Assembly: GCA_030998015.1 (NCBI GenBank)
Contig: JARWMV010000041.1
Span: 62,001-126,000, forward strand
Length of the DNA stretch: 64,000 bases
Direction: 5' to 3'
DNA from: Ceratorhiza oryzae-sativae
Lineage: Eukaryota > Basidiomycota > Agaricomycetes > Cantharellales > Ceratobasidiaceae
In this document: positions 36,814 through 47,749 of the stretch, in pieces
How the letters are laid out: every line of letters starts with the position of its first letter
Numbering within the stretch: position 1 is the stretch's first letter
Notes under the pieces: generated by a model
Database searches by the model: none
Told to the model about the DNA's origin: nothing
Seen by the model: only the letters and a program-made list of their open reading frames with translations
Program-made: the position numbers and the translations under genes

Positions 36814-39800
36814 GCGGAAGTGGTTTGTTTTAGTATGTTTATGTATCGGTATAACTATCCATTAATAAAAGTACAATCAGCGCATCGTGGATTGAAGAGT
36901 TAGCTTTACCTAAAGCGAAATATTCAGGCATAGCTAAACCCGAAGGAGTAATTCGCGTGGTGCCAATATCCTGCGCATTTTACACCAACCTATGACTGAG
37001 TTTACCGGTTCGCCATGTGACCGAAGCTATCCCTTTAGTCGCCATGCATATATAGACACTCTTCTAGTACATATACCGGCACGCCGTGAACTCCTACTTC
37101 AATATCTCTGAGGTTCTTTTAATGGCAGATTCAAGGTATGGCTCGCGCCAAATGGGCTTTGGCTACACCTCCACCTCTCTCGCAAGTCGGGTTTGACTCC
37201 CACAAACCTTGTACCATCAGTCTGACAATTCTCATACCTAACCCTCCCTTAATCAATCTTCAACCTGCGGGGCAACTCCCAGGATGTGTCGTCACCCCCC
37301 ACAATAGCACGGACCATCAGGTGCTGACAACCCCTGCGGATCTAGGTCCCCAGCTACCCAGACCCGCCGGAAAATTGTTGCTGCTGACGTTTTATGAATA
37401 TTTTCGCCTTACTCGAAAAACGACAACTAGCACGTAAAGGGCATCCAGTGTCCAAGCGTGGGTATTTTGTAACATGACACATAACCAACACGATACTTTA
37501 GCTCGAAGGTTGGGATGTATTTTATCCATCTCTGTTGCAAAGAAATCTGTTTCCGTCTCACCTTTGAATTCAAGTTTGTGCAAGTAGATCAGCCAATAAA
37601 GAATGCCTGTTGCGTCGGAGAGCCCTCAGAAATCCATGTGCAACGATACTAGCTCTCGTGTCAAAAAGCCACCTTCCGCCCTCGATCCCGGCTCTCAAGT
37701 CTTCAGCTTCAGCGTGGCTCATTAGCACGAAGCTATGTCTAACCGATAGTGTGGTCAACGGGCCTAGAGGATAGAGAGTTTTGGTAATAGTACAAAAAAC
37801 AAATAATGTATCAACCCACATCGTTCAGGCATTGCACCGGCGGCCATTCTCAAGAGCAGGCAGCGCAGCTCCAGCTATTCTAGCGGATATTCAAGTTTCT
37901 CGAGCCTGAAAACTGTATTAACTAAAGGCAAAGCTATCCATAATGTTAGAGTGATAGGACTCACGGTTCTACCATAGAATCTATGGCAAAACTAGAGCTT
38001 TTTTGGATAAGTAGCATGGGGTGCTCCGGGGGGGGGGATGCGCCCAGAAAGTGACATAGACGAAGCCACTGACTCAAGAATTGGTCACTAGTCCTTTTAG
38101 GGCAATTGTAGCTGGGGCGCGTATTGTTAGATTCGGTCACTACGTGTTTGAAGGACTAATCGCATTCTCGGCTCACAACTTGGGTAGTTAGTCCCTCACA
38201 CGGTAGGTCTTTTGGAGACGTATTATTTTGACAGAGGCATACCATACAAATAGGTGCAAACGCGACCACAATTAGTGGCCGGAGGGGTGGGTCAGAAAAC
38301 ATGACCGGCCCTCAACTCAACCCCTAGGGCCGAATCATATGCTCCTTCCAAACAATGGGAATCCTTTCGCACAGGCATCTAGGAATTCTCTATGAGTGCG
38401 CGGGGTGTCAAGACACAGATTGAACAAACCTAGTCAGAGGGTTTCTTAAGGAGCCAGCGTAGCCAAGCAGACCATAGGCAGTTGAACTTTCTGTACGAGC
38501 ATAATTAGCTAAGACTAAGAAATTAAAGGCCTCCTGACATACGATGACTGCTTGGCCTGGCGAGCGGCGGCAAAGACGTTATGAGATGACTTTCCCATCA
38601 GACGAAAAATATGAAAAGGATTGAATGGTATTGTGATAGCTGCGATACTCGTCCGGCAATTTATACCCTGTGATGCATGTTCGTAAATGAACAGAAATAC
38701 GCTGGCCGGTTACACAAACCCTTTCGCAGGGCTGAAACTAATCGCTGGGGGTACGTGAAGCGAAACGCTGCTACAAGTAGCTAGGAAACCAGTGCACTTT
38801 CCTTTGGTTGGCAAAAAGGCCCCTGATTGACGGTTCTGTGTCCGAGGACCCCGAGTAATCTCGACCCCATGGCATGGCAAGCCTCTGAGCTTGACCGATA
38901 GGATGGCACCTTTATTTCATATAAAGCGTGATCCACTTTCCCATGCAGAAAATCGATTGTCTCCGAAGCTGCTTTCCATTTGCGCCAGCCCCTATGTGCG
39001 GGGTAGATCTCCATATTTCTCATAGACTACCCGTATAGAACACGGCATAATTTGGGTTGGGTCCTAGCATCCCTCGACTGCAATTCTAGTCACTTTAACA
39101 CGTGAAAACGTTGTACGCGTAACGAGACGGCACGGGCGATGCAGATCCCATAGGCTGATGGAAACTCTACATGCCCCTCCCCTTTCGCCAGATGATCTTC
39201 AACCTGTAGGCAAAGCACACACAACTTCCCAAGCCCACTACATTGGATAAGCTATAGTAGCAGCGACATTCTCAAGGATCTGTGGAACTAATGAGATGAA
39301 CGGTATACGGACGCCACGGGAACCGACGCAGCATAGTACACACGCTCAGTAGGCTCTGGACCGCCCGTATTCCGAGGACAACATAGCTGCGAAGAATGAA
39401 ACTGGTATTCTGCTCGCTGCATTACAGAAGGGTTGTCACGTCCACACTTCTTCTCCGGAAACTTGTGCTGCTGGGGCAGGTGCACAATCTGACATAAATA
39501 GTGAGCAAATGATCTGGAAGGTTTTCAAACAGGACTTGTTATAACGCACAGAAGAGAGCCGGGGATAAGTTTCCAGAGGAGTGTTCACTCTACCTCCAAG
39601 TGACTCGTTCTCTAGTTACAAAGGAGAAGCACGAGGCACAAATACCAGCATACATAGATGAAACATGGATAGGTTTCGTTGATGGGAAAAACGGCGCAAA
39701 GTCCGATGGGCCCACGAATTCAAGATCGCCGCTTGTAGCCAAATATATGCCCATCTTGGCATCCACGTAATCCTAGCTCTTGCGTCCACCACGCAATTCG

Positions 39801-41080
39801 TGCCGCGTGACAAATGTGAATCTCCGAAATATATATCAATAATTTCATGGCTGCTAGGTGTTGGATGTCACACGTGGCTGCACATTGGGTCATGTGATTC
39901 GTATCAGTGTATTTAGGCATCGTAGTAGAAAATTTTACAAGAGAGAGAGATTTCACCTAACCACCATGTAGCCTGCCCGCTACCTCGAGTTTAACACTAG
40001 GCGCGTCCGCTGTGCTTGTATCGAAAATATGCTCCACGTCGTCACAGGTCTCAGCCTAAGTTCTCTCGGCAGATAATTGGCTTTGGTGCCGATCATCTCT
40101 CGAGACAAATTTATTACGGCAACTTATCTATTGCAAACCTCAAACACGGCTACCGTAGTACGCTCGCTACTCAATTTTGTGTGATCCAATTAATTTTGGA
40201 GGGCAAAGCGATGATTGAATGACATCAATGTGTTCTATTAGATCACGGGACATTTCGTCAGAGGAAAGATATTTACACATGGACATGGTTACCTATCCGA
40301 TTGAGAACTCGCCATTGGTTGGTTTCCGACTCTAGAGGCTGGAATACGAGCATTGCAACTGCCTCCTGATGTTGATCAACCAGTTTTAGAGCAATGGCTT
40401 GAACCAGCGCACGAACCAAACCAGGAAGTCCAACGACAATGACATAAAGGTGAGCGTAATGGCCGAAGGAATACACAGAGCCCCTATTTTGTATGCTCAT
40501 GCCACACGACCAACCTCCCCCCAGATCTGGGCCCGATCGTGGACCGGGCCGGGGATTCAATCCCCTACTTGCTGGATCTATCAGCTTCCAGGGGCCGCAT
40601 GAGACGAGACATATCGCCAGGCACACAATGGAAATATTGATCTCTGGTGAAAGAGATGACAATGCACTTGTCGTGGCACACAGCCCATTACATTTCAAAT
40701 GCTTTAACCCCTATCCTCCCTTCTTTGAGCCAGGCCGTGGTTTCGGCTGCGAGAGACAGACGGCTCACATAGCCGCGTTGGAGGCATCAGACCGTGCCAT
40801 TCATGTGAGATAGTGCGCCTCGAGTGTAAAAGCGGTTGAAGCCCTCATCAATCAACCATGAAGTTGCAGCCATGTGGTTTGCGATAGCCAAGGGTTGAGG
40901 GGGACCTCTTGCACCCCGAAAGGCGCACTCCGCTACGTAAGTTCCACGATCGACGGGGACCTTACTTGGCCAAACTGCTCTGATGAATCCGCCGCACTTG
41001 GATAATTTTCCGAGAGGTGAATATCGTTCAAGCCTATTATGCCAGATGCCCGAATTCATAGGTGTCCGGGTAATTTAGAC
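36814..41080. other. Gene-poor region
   Basis: More than 4 kb with no convincing gene on either strand. ORFs are all below about 140 codons and lack family features. It contains a G10 run at 38028-38037 and the second copy of the dispersed repeat (39862-39995). A minus-strand frame at 41059-40787 (MNSGIWHNRLERYSP...) and another at 40698-40273 are open but unrecognised. The stretch looks like old decayed intergenic or transposon-derived DNA. Confidence 0.5.
39862..39995 (-). repeat. Dispersed repeat, copy 2 (inverted)
   Basis: Reverse complement of 26553-26688 with about 90% identity by eye over 134 bases. Flanking sequences differ, so this is a dispersed repeat unit rather than part of a large segmental duplication. 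Confidence 0.75.
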
Positions 41081-41384
41081 ATCGAGGGCACGCAATTCTA
41101 ACAAACCTAGACGCTAGAACAGATTTCAGAGAACACACGGAGGATCTTAGCACGGTTTTCGACGTATCTGACACTTGAGGATAGCTCGGACCTGAAATCC
41201 TGCGGGGAGACCTTTCGGGTCACCGCAGCGTGTCACTGCGACCACCCAAGCTGACTAATGAGCCACTGGTGACAGGCTAACGGGGTCACAATCTCAGAGC
41301 GATTTGGACACTGGGCGTGACCAGCTGGAATCACGGCAAGAAATGGGATTAAATATTTGTATTCATAATTCTGTAGCGCACATA
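41081..41384 (+). repeat. Left inverted arm (304 bp)
   Basis: Pairs with 42552-42855. The outer end begins ATCGAGGGCACGCAATTCTA; the right arm's outer end reads the same with two transitions. Confidence 0.9.
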
Positions 41385-42551
41385 GTAACCCCGCCATGAC
41401 CGAGTAAAGAAAGAGATGGGGATGAGAGAGTGCAAACAGGTTTGGCCGAGCCCAATTGACACAAGTAACCACTTAACCAAGCCAAACAGCCGACATGTGC
41501 GATACAGAATTAACAATGAGATTAGATAGTGAGAGCGCGGCTACTCTAGCGTAATCTAACAAGTCCAAGCAGTGTGTTAGTGGGTGCTACAAGATTGCAA
41601 GGTATTGGGCGCACTCAACATGAGACATTTACCGGGGGCGGTGCCAGTGTACTCATCAGCCACATACTCCTTTGAGCCAGCTGGGTCGGATTGGTTAACT
41701 CACATCGCCGCGCCATGGACACAGGGTGAACCAGGCTGAAAACACGAGAAGCCTAAAGAAACACGATACTTATTCCAAATGGTAGAGCCAGTGTCAGTAT
41801 CATCAATGAGATTAACAAGAGCTATATACAGATGCAGAATTTGGCGGGAGCGGCGGCGCAGGAGTTATAGACGCGTCGCGTGTTGGCTGCTTGTTGTCGC
41901 GGGTAGGGTTGTTGTGGTATAGCTGAACGAACATGCACTCGAACACCCCAAGTTCAAAGCGCTAATCTGTGGAAGCATCACGTGAGCTCGTGATGTTAAA
42001 TGTTGGAAAGCCAACTTTGCCCTTCGCACCTTCCTGCCCCTGCTTGCCGCCATCTCGTCGTTCCCCCAATCAACACATCCCAGACGGAAGATCACGCCAG
42101 GTCTCCTAGGTAGATCTCTCATTAGCGTCTACAATGGTACGTGTTTATGTGAGTCGCGCTTAACCTGTTTTTACTCATTTATTGTTCAACCAGACCGCTC
42201 CGTCAACCGTGTCGTGGTTGCTCAGGCCTAGGTTTTACCAAAACGCGACCATATAGATGCCAGGATACAAGGGAGAGCAAGTACATAATGGCAGGTGAGC
42301 GACGGTTAGGTGCGCGCTTCTTTCGTTTCGTCGTGTTCGTTCACGGCAAGCGCCGTTGTGTGATGCTCTACGTTCATCCCATGTCAACCTCTTCGACGCC
42401 AATCGACTCTTGACTTGTGCTGAAGCGATATCGTCGTTATTCGATTGGGTTGGATAATGGGGGCGTTGTATTGGGGGCGTGTGTGGTGACACTGCTGCGA
42501 CAGGCCGTTGTCGGGTTTCTTGCCATTACTATTCAAATATAGACAGACCAC

Positions 42552-42855
42552 CATGTACGCTACAGAATTATGAATACAAATATTTAATCCCATTTCTTGC
42601 CGTGATTGCAGCTGGTCACGCCCAGTGTCCAAATCGCTCTGAGATTGTGACCCCGTTAGCCTGTCACCAGTGGCTCATTAGTCAGCTTGGGTGGTCGCAG
42701 TGACACTCTGCGGTGACCCGAAAGGTCTCCCCGCAGGATTTCAGGTCCGAGCTATCCTCAAGTGTCAGATACGTCGAAAACCGTGCTACGATCCTCCGTG
42801 TGTTCTCTGAAATCTGTTCTAACGTCTAGGTTTGTTAGAATTGCATGCCCTCAAT
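42552..42855 (-). repeat. Right inverted arm (304 bp)
   Basis: Reverse complement of 41081-41384. High identity over the whole length suggests either recent origin or gene conversion between arms. Confidence 0.9.
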
Positions 42856-43894
42856 CGCAAGCTCCGAAATTTGCGATATAGTTAAAAGAAGCGTTGCTGA
42901 TTGACGTGGGAGAGCGGTAAACGGACACCAGCTGTTCATGATCGGTCACCTTCCAACGCCGAGCCAGCGGCGGGCAGTTGTCGAACCATTAGGGCGCGTC
43001 GGGAAGACTATTACGTCATCAAATATTACAACATCGGTTTGTATGGTATTCCCCTTTAGGTAAATCGATGAGCAGAGTCCGATTTAGCACAAGGGGCAGG
43101 TTAGTCAGTCTCCGAGCACGCGTCGGGATGATACTGCGGCGTGCATACGGTCGCCAGGTACGGCGCCAGTCTAGGCCATGATTTGTAGATGTCGGCGCGG
43201 CTCGAAATATGGGGTTGACTGTAACAAGCAACGCTCTCCGGCCGATGGGCAGGCCCAATCTCCGAGATCTCAGATCCAGTCGGATACCCCAGGTCTGTGG
43301 TTGGCTGCTCCACATGAATGGCCACCTGGTGACGACTGGCAAAACACGCAGCCTCGCGTGGGCTGGCCAGGAGAGGATCAGCTGCGCGTCGAGCTGAGCG
43401 TCGAACGTTCTCGCACGACGGCTGCGGCAGGGCACGATAGCGTGGCTCAATAGGCCCACGACATCGCGCGGCTAACCCGAATCGGTATGATCTCGGCTAG
43501 ATTGCCTGAATGCGAGCGGGTCGAGCGCGCTGAACAGTGGGCGCACAGGGCGGGCCGACGATCAGAACAATGGGTATGCATCGCCTGGCCACTGGCTGAC
43601 GTCGTGCACTGGCGCGGGGGTGCCGAAGGGGCGGGGGGGCGGTGTTTGACCGTGGATTGGGCAGGGCGAGTCATATGGAATCGGCGCTAATCCGCGGACG
43701 CATCGCCCAACATTTCGGCGTGTGAAGGACCCGGGCGAATACTAAAGGACAAGCGGGGACAACGTGCCCCGTATCCCCCCTCGTCCTCAACATCCCCTCT
43801 GCTCGGCCACACACGAGCACAAACCCGGGCACTGCACAAGCGCCCACCGACGATTAAAAGTGTGAGTGGCGATCGCTGTCTCTTGTCTCGTCCC
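42856..43894. other. GC-rich leader/promoter region of the bZIP gene
   Basis: About 1 kb of GC-rich DNA before the bZIP start. It holds short ORFs, among them an ATG-initiated 67-codon frame at 43487-43690. If the transcript starts far upstream, such frames could act as upstream ORFs of the kind known to regulate GCN4/cpc-1 translation. No TATA box was picked out. Confidence 0.4.
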
Positions 43895-45426
43895 ATGGCC
43901 ACCCGGCTGACGCGGTACGTGCCCATCCGCCCTGCGCCCTCATCCAGTCCCCGCAGGCCGTCGAATCTGCCTGCACTGTCCAGCCTCGACTCTTCGTCGC
44001 CCACCGCCATTTCGCGCTTCGAGAACACCACCACCACCGAGACCCGCCACCATGTCGAGCCAGATCTAAGTGTCCTCTACTCGCCCGCGAACGACCCGAG
44101 CCACACCCTGTTCGACAACAGCTATGTGCCTGCCTCGCCTCACCACTCTCGCCCTGTGCACCCCCACACCCACCACCATGCGATAGCCACCCAGTCCCCG
44201 CGTCTCCGGACCACCCCACCCAACTATGGCCTGAATATCCCGACCACTTTGCCACCGACTCCCCTGACCACCTCCCGCCACACCCCGTTCTCGCCCGACA
44301 AGAACACATTCGCCGTGCCGCGCGTCCCTCCCCACGCAGCCTCTGCGTCCGCCGCCCACCCAAGATCGCACCCCGCGACCACTACCTTTGACTCCGATTT
44401 CGTGCAAAACTACATCAACATGATCAGCAAACCAACCCAATCGACCGAACCGATGATGACCAACATTGACGCGGAGCTCAACAAGCTCATCCAGGGTGGT
44501 AAGTCGGTCGTACTCGTGGCAAGATCGGATCTGATCACCGAGATATCCGCAGTCGCTCAACCGGCCCCTGCGTCCGCCACTCCTTACTCCACCCCACTCA
44601 TGCCCATGGGTGACTTTGAGACGTTCCGAACGTTCGAGGAGTTCCTGACCTCGCCCGAGTTCACGTCGCCGGCATGGATGGACACCCGTCTCTCTCGGAC
44701 GCTTCGCCCTTTACCCCCTCGTCTTCCTCCACCCGCCACCAGACCAGCCCGGCCCTCATCGATTACGCCGATGCCTCCTCGGGTAGCGTCCCGCTCTTTG
44801 GCCCGACCCCCATCGTCGTCAACACGCCCAGCCTCGACTCGCTCCAGCTCGCGTCCGGCGGACTCGGCTTCCAGAACCTGGACCATCTGCTGCCGATGCC
44901 GACCGAGAGCCCGATCAGCCCGGCGATCGATACCCAGACGCTCCTTTCGCCGAACGCTTCACCGCTCTTCCACGACGCGCATTCGCCGAGCCGACCTTCG
45001 GCTGGCCAACGCAGCGTCTCGGACCCTGTCGGCAAACGATCCCAGCCGACCGGGCACCGCAAGAACCTGACGCCCGATCAGCTCTTGCCCGTCGACGCGC
45101 CGACCCAGCAGCGTAATTACTATGGACCCTCTGCCACCTCGCGCAAGGTCATGCCTGCTGGATTCGAGGACCGCCGAGCCAAGATCGTCGCCAAGCGACG
45201 GCGAGGCGTCGAGGCCGAGATGACCGAGGAGGACATCCTCAACGCTGCAGTCGAGGACAAGCGACGCGCCAACACCGTCGCGGCCCGCCGGAGCCGACAG
45301 CGCAAGCTCGAGCACCTCCAAAACCTAGAGCGCGAGCTGGAGGAGACAAAAGAAGCGATGGAGCTGTGGAAGGAGCGCGCCATTGCGGCCGAGGGCATGT
45401 TGAAGCAGCTCCAGGGCCAGTCGTAA
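43895..45426 (+). CDS. bZIP transcription factor, Gcn4/CPC1-like
   Basis: Start ATG 43895 (cccATGGCC, MATRLTRYVPIRP). One intron, 44499-44552 (54 nt), is supported by canonical GTAAGT and GCAG sites. The long N-terminal region is rich in Pro, Ser and Thr, with an acidic/aromatic patch (MGDFETFRTFEEFLTSPEF) resembling an activation segment. The C-terminus carries the basic region DKRRANTVAARRSRQRKLEH (the Asn, two Ala and the Arg of NxxAARxSR contact DNA), followed by a short heptad coiled coil. Gcn4-type factors bind TGACTCA and switch on amino-acid biosynthesis during starvation. Oddity: the frame changes near 44655-44672 between SPEFTSP and MDGHPSLSDASPF, as if one base (probably a C) were missing. 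Both sides are compositionally coherent, so an assembly error is likely. Confidence 0.8.
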
Positions 45427-46649
45427 CGACTAGGGCATCGTCGTCATCATAAGGTTTTCTTTCACTATCTCTAGTTTCATTTGATCGAGTTTGCTGTCTC
45501 CCCGAAACCCGGGGTCCTCTTGTGTTCTCCCTGATGCGAGTGTACGAAATTTGGGGCGCCCTGGGCGCTGTTTTTGGATTCCGATTGTTCTTTCTGCCGT
45601 TTTGATTCTGGATGTCGTTCATTTTTTCTTGTGAGCGTTGATCGACTACCTACTTGGAATTGTGAATTGATCATATACGTTTTTCTGGATTTCAATTTGG
45701 AGTCTGTCAACATTGCCCGACGTGTGTTGATCAAGGTCGGGGCTCGAGCACGGCATAAGATTATAAAATGGTGGTGACGGTAACATACTCATTGATACAT
45801 GATTACAATAGGAGCGGAGGTAGGAACACAACATCAGCAAACATATCACGTCTCTGGGCGCCTGCCTTGGGTACCTCAGCTCGTCGCGATCCGCCGGATG
45901 CTAAACATCATCCTGATCAGAGCCAAAGAGCGAACCAAGCAGGGGATTCGGAGCAGGTCGCTCGCCATCGACCGGGTGAACAACTGGGACCTTCGGTTTA
46001 TCAAGAGCGATCGGAGAGTTCGGACACCCACCTGGTGCAATCTGGCCTATTAGCATATGGTCCGGTGCAATGTTGCCTATGGCTTCGTCCGTGGTGGACT
46101 CATGTATATATGTTGGGAGGACCGCAACTGGAAGCTCTAGTATTTGGGGCAGAGTGTGCACTACAACATGGCTTGGTCATGGACGGTTGAAATCAGCTTC
46201 GGGCTCGTCGATGGAGAACCTACAGGAAACGAGGCTGCGGCTGAATGTCCTTGGGTTGTGATTGTATAATTGGGTGAGAGATGGGAGCCATAGAAGTGGA
46301 GGGTGAGGGAATGTACGAGTAGAGAACTTCAAAGATCGGGGAGGGGCTCTCATATAGTGCCAGAAAATGGGCCAATAACCGACTTCAGCGCGCTTAAGGG
46401 AGATGGTTACATGTTACGTTACACCACGCTTTCTGTACCCGCCATGATGCTACCCTCCCCCCACGTGACTCGCCTTAGGCGTCTCGCTCGGACTCGCTTT
46501 TTACTTCGCGTTACACTCACGTTCCCTGTACCCCCGGTGCAGGGTGTTGCCCGGTTTTCTCTTTCGTGATTAGGCCGGGACCGCGCCTTGGCTCTGTTGA
46601 GACTGCTAGCGGTATACAAATAATAGATTTCATCATCATCATCATACGT
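45427..46649. other. 3' flank of bZIP gene and start of repeat-rich zone
   Basis: No supportable gene. A CAT trinucleotide run lies at about 46631-46645. A ttacgttac motif related to the palindrome that follows is also present near 46415. Confidence 0.4.
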
Positions 46650-46716
46650 GTTACGTTACGGTGTTAGTCGGATTGGTTGGAAATTCCAACCAATCCGACT
46701 AACACCGTAACGTAAC
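46650..46716. repeat. Perfect 33-bp-arm palindrome
   Basis: Arms 46650-46682 and 46684-46716 are exact reverse complements with a single A between them (arm begins GTTACGTTACGGTGTTAGTC). The structure could be two transposon termini joined head to head, or a hairpin left by excision. A hAT transposase remnant lies 0.4 kb downstream. Confidence 0.95.
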
Positions 46717-47100
46717 CGTCTAGTGTTGGTCCGAGACCGAGACGGTAAAATCGTCTCGCGCAAAAATGTCTCGTAAATGCACGTGACAAATGGCACGACA
46801 CGGTTTCTCCGCAGCTGGCGGTGGCTGGAGTCTCCGGTGAAGCAACCGAGTGGCAGCATGAGGCATCAAAGCCACAGCCACGGGCCTGAGTATGGCCGGT
46901 AGCGTTGGCCTGAGACTGTCATGAGACAGTCCGAGACGGATTTATAAGCCGTATCGGCTCGCCTCGTCTCAGTGAAAATGATGGCATGCCAGATCATGTG
47001 ATTAAAGCGGTGCTCGTTGCCTGGCGGGCAGTTCGGGTAAATACATGCAGACAGTACAGCGGAAATAAATCGTTCGTTGGAGTGCATAACTACTTCCCGC

Positions 47101-47382
47101 TCAATCCTCTTCGTCAAGATCTGAACCAAAAACGTGTGCTATGAAATCGAGAGTCTGGTTGTTGTCATTGGTTGACCGGCGGCGATGCAGCGAGTGCTTT
47201 AGTACCTGTAAATACTCCATACTTTCCGCCGAGATTTTTTTACGCTCTCGAGTACAAGTCATATTACTAGACGAAAATGCTCGCTCGGAAGATACTGAAG
47301 AGGCTTGTACTGGGAATACATCCATTGCGATCTCGTAAAGCAATGGGAAATCGTAACGATGTGCCTGCTCGGTGGATCGCAC
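47101..47382 (-). pseudogene. hAT transposase C-terminal dimerisation domain remnant
   Basis: The 93-codon minus-strand frame contains FPLLYEIAMDVFPVQASSVS, SERAFSSS and the helix ISAESMEYLQVLKHSL. These are the hallmark of the hAT-family C-terminal dimerisation domain (ASS..SERxFS...L...xALxxLK). The upstream DDE catalytic part and zinc finger are absent, so this is a truncated remnant. The stop after DEED probably is the natural C-terminus. Confidence 0.85.
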
Positions 47383-47405
47383 TACGAAAAAGAAACCACC
47401 TAAAG

Positions 47406-47427
47406 TTAGGTGTCAGTCGACACCTAA
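47406..47427. repeat. Short hairpin repeat
   Basis: TTAGGTGTC and GACACCTAA (9-bp arms, 4-nt loop) just upstream of the hAT remnant in transcript direction. Could be a sub-terminal transposon hairpin. Confidence 0.6.
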
Positions 47428-47446
47428 TGCCAATGTCACCATAGTA

Positions 47447-47535
47447 CGCACCCCTAATTCCGACCCCTAATCCCAACCCCTTATTCCGATCCCCTAAGTC
47501 TGGTCGTCTAAATCCGATCTCCTAAATCCTCAGGA
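47447..47535. repeat. Degenerate CCCCTAAtyCsA minisatellite
   Basis: About six imperfect 14-15-base units around the core CCCCTAATCC/CCCTAAATCCGAT. They resemble CCCTAA telomeric hexamers only loosely. A tandem origin is clear but an interstitial-telomere origin is uncertain. Confidence 0.55.
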
Positions 47536-47749
47536 TGTATGTGTATGCGTGGAAGGTGAGTCTTAAACCGGCGCGAGGGACATGAGGAAAAGATAATGAA
47601 TTAGTTATTTACTACATTTGAAGCCTCTCCTGTCTTGAGCTCGAGCTGCTCCTGGTAGAATACCGTCTACACGAGCGAGCCGCTCCGATCGATAATTGCC
47701 CATTCTCCTCCTGGTTTGACACCTCGAGTCTCGACACGTCTGCCCACGT

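Larger units (their letters stand above)
41081..42855. mobile_element. Non-autonomous element with 304-bp terminal inverted repeats
   Basis: Left arm 41081-41384 and right arm 42552-42855 are reverse complements over 304 bases with only a few differences. They enclose about 1,170 bases of unrelated DNA. Both homology edges are sharp. The inner DNA has no transposase frame, so the unit looks like a foldback or long-TIR non-autonomous DNA transposon. Flanking target-site duplications were not identified. Inside, near 42134, an ATG is followed at once by a GT-AG intron and a downstream exon (ACCGCTCCGTCAACC) like the 5' end of a highly expressed gene; it may be a captured gene fragment. Confidence 0.7.
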
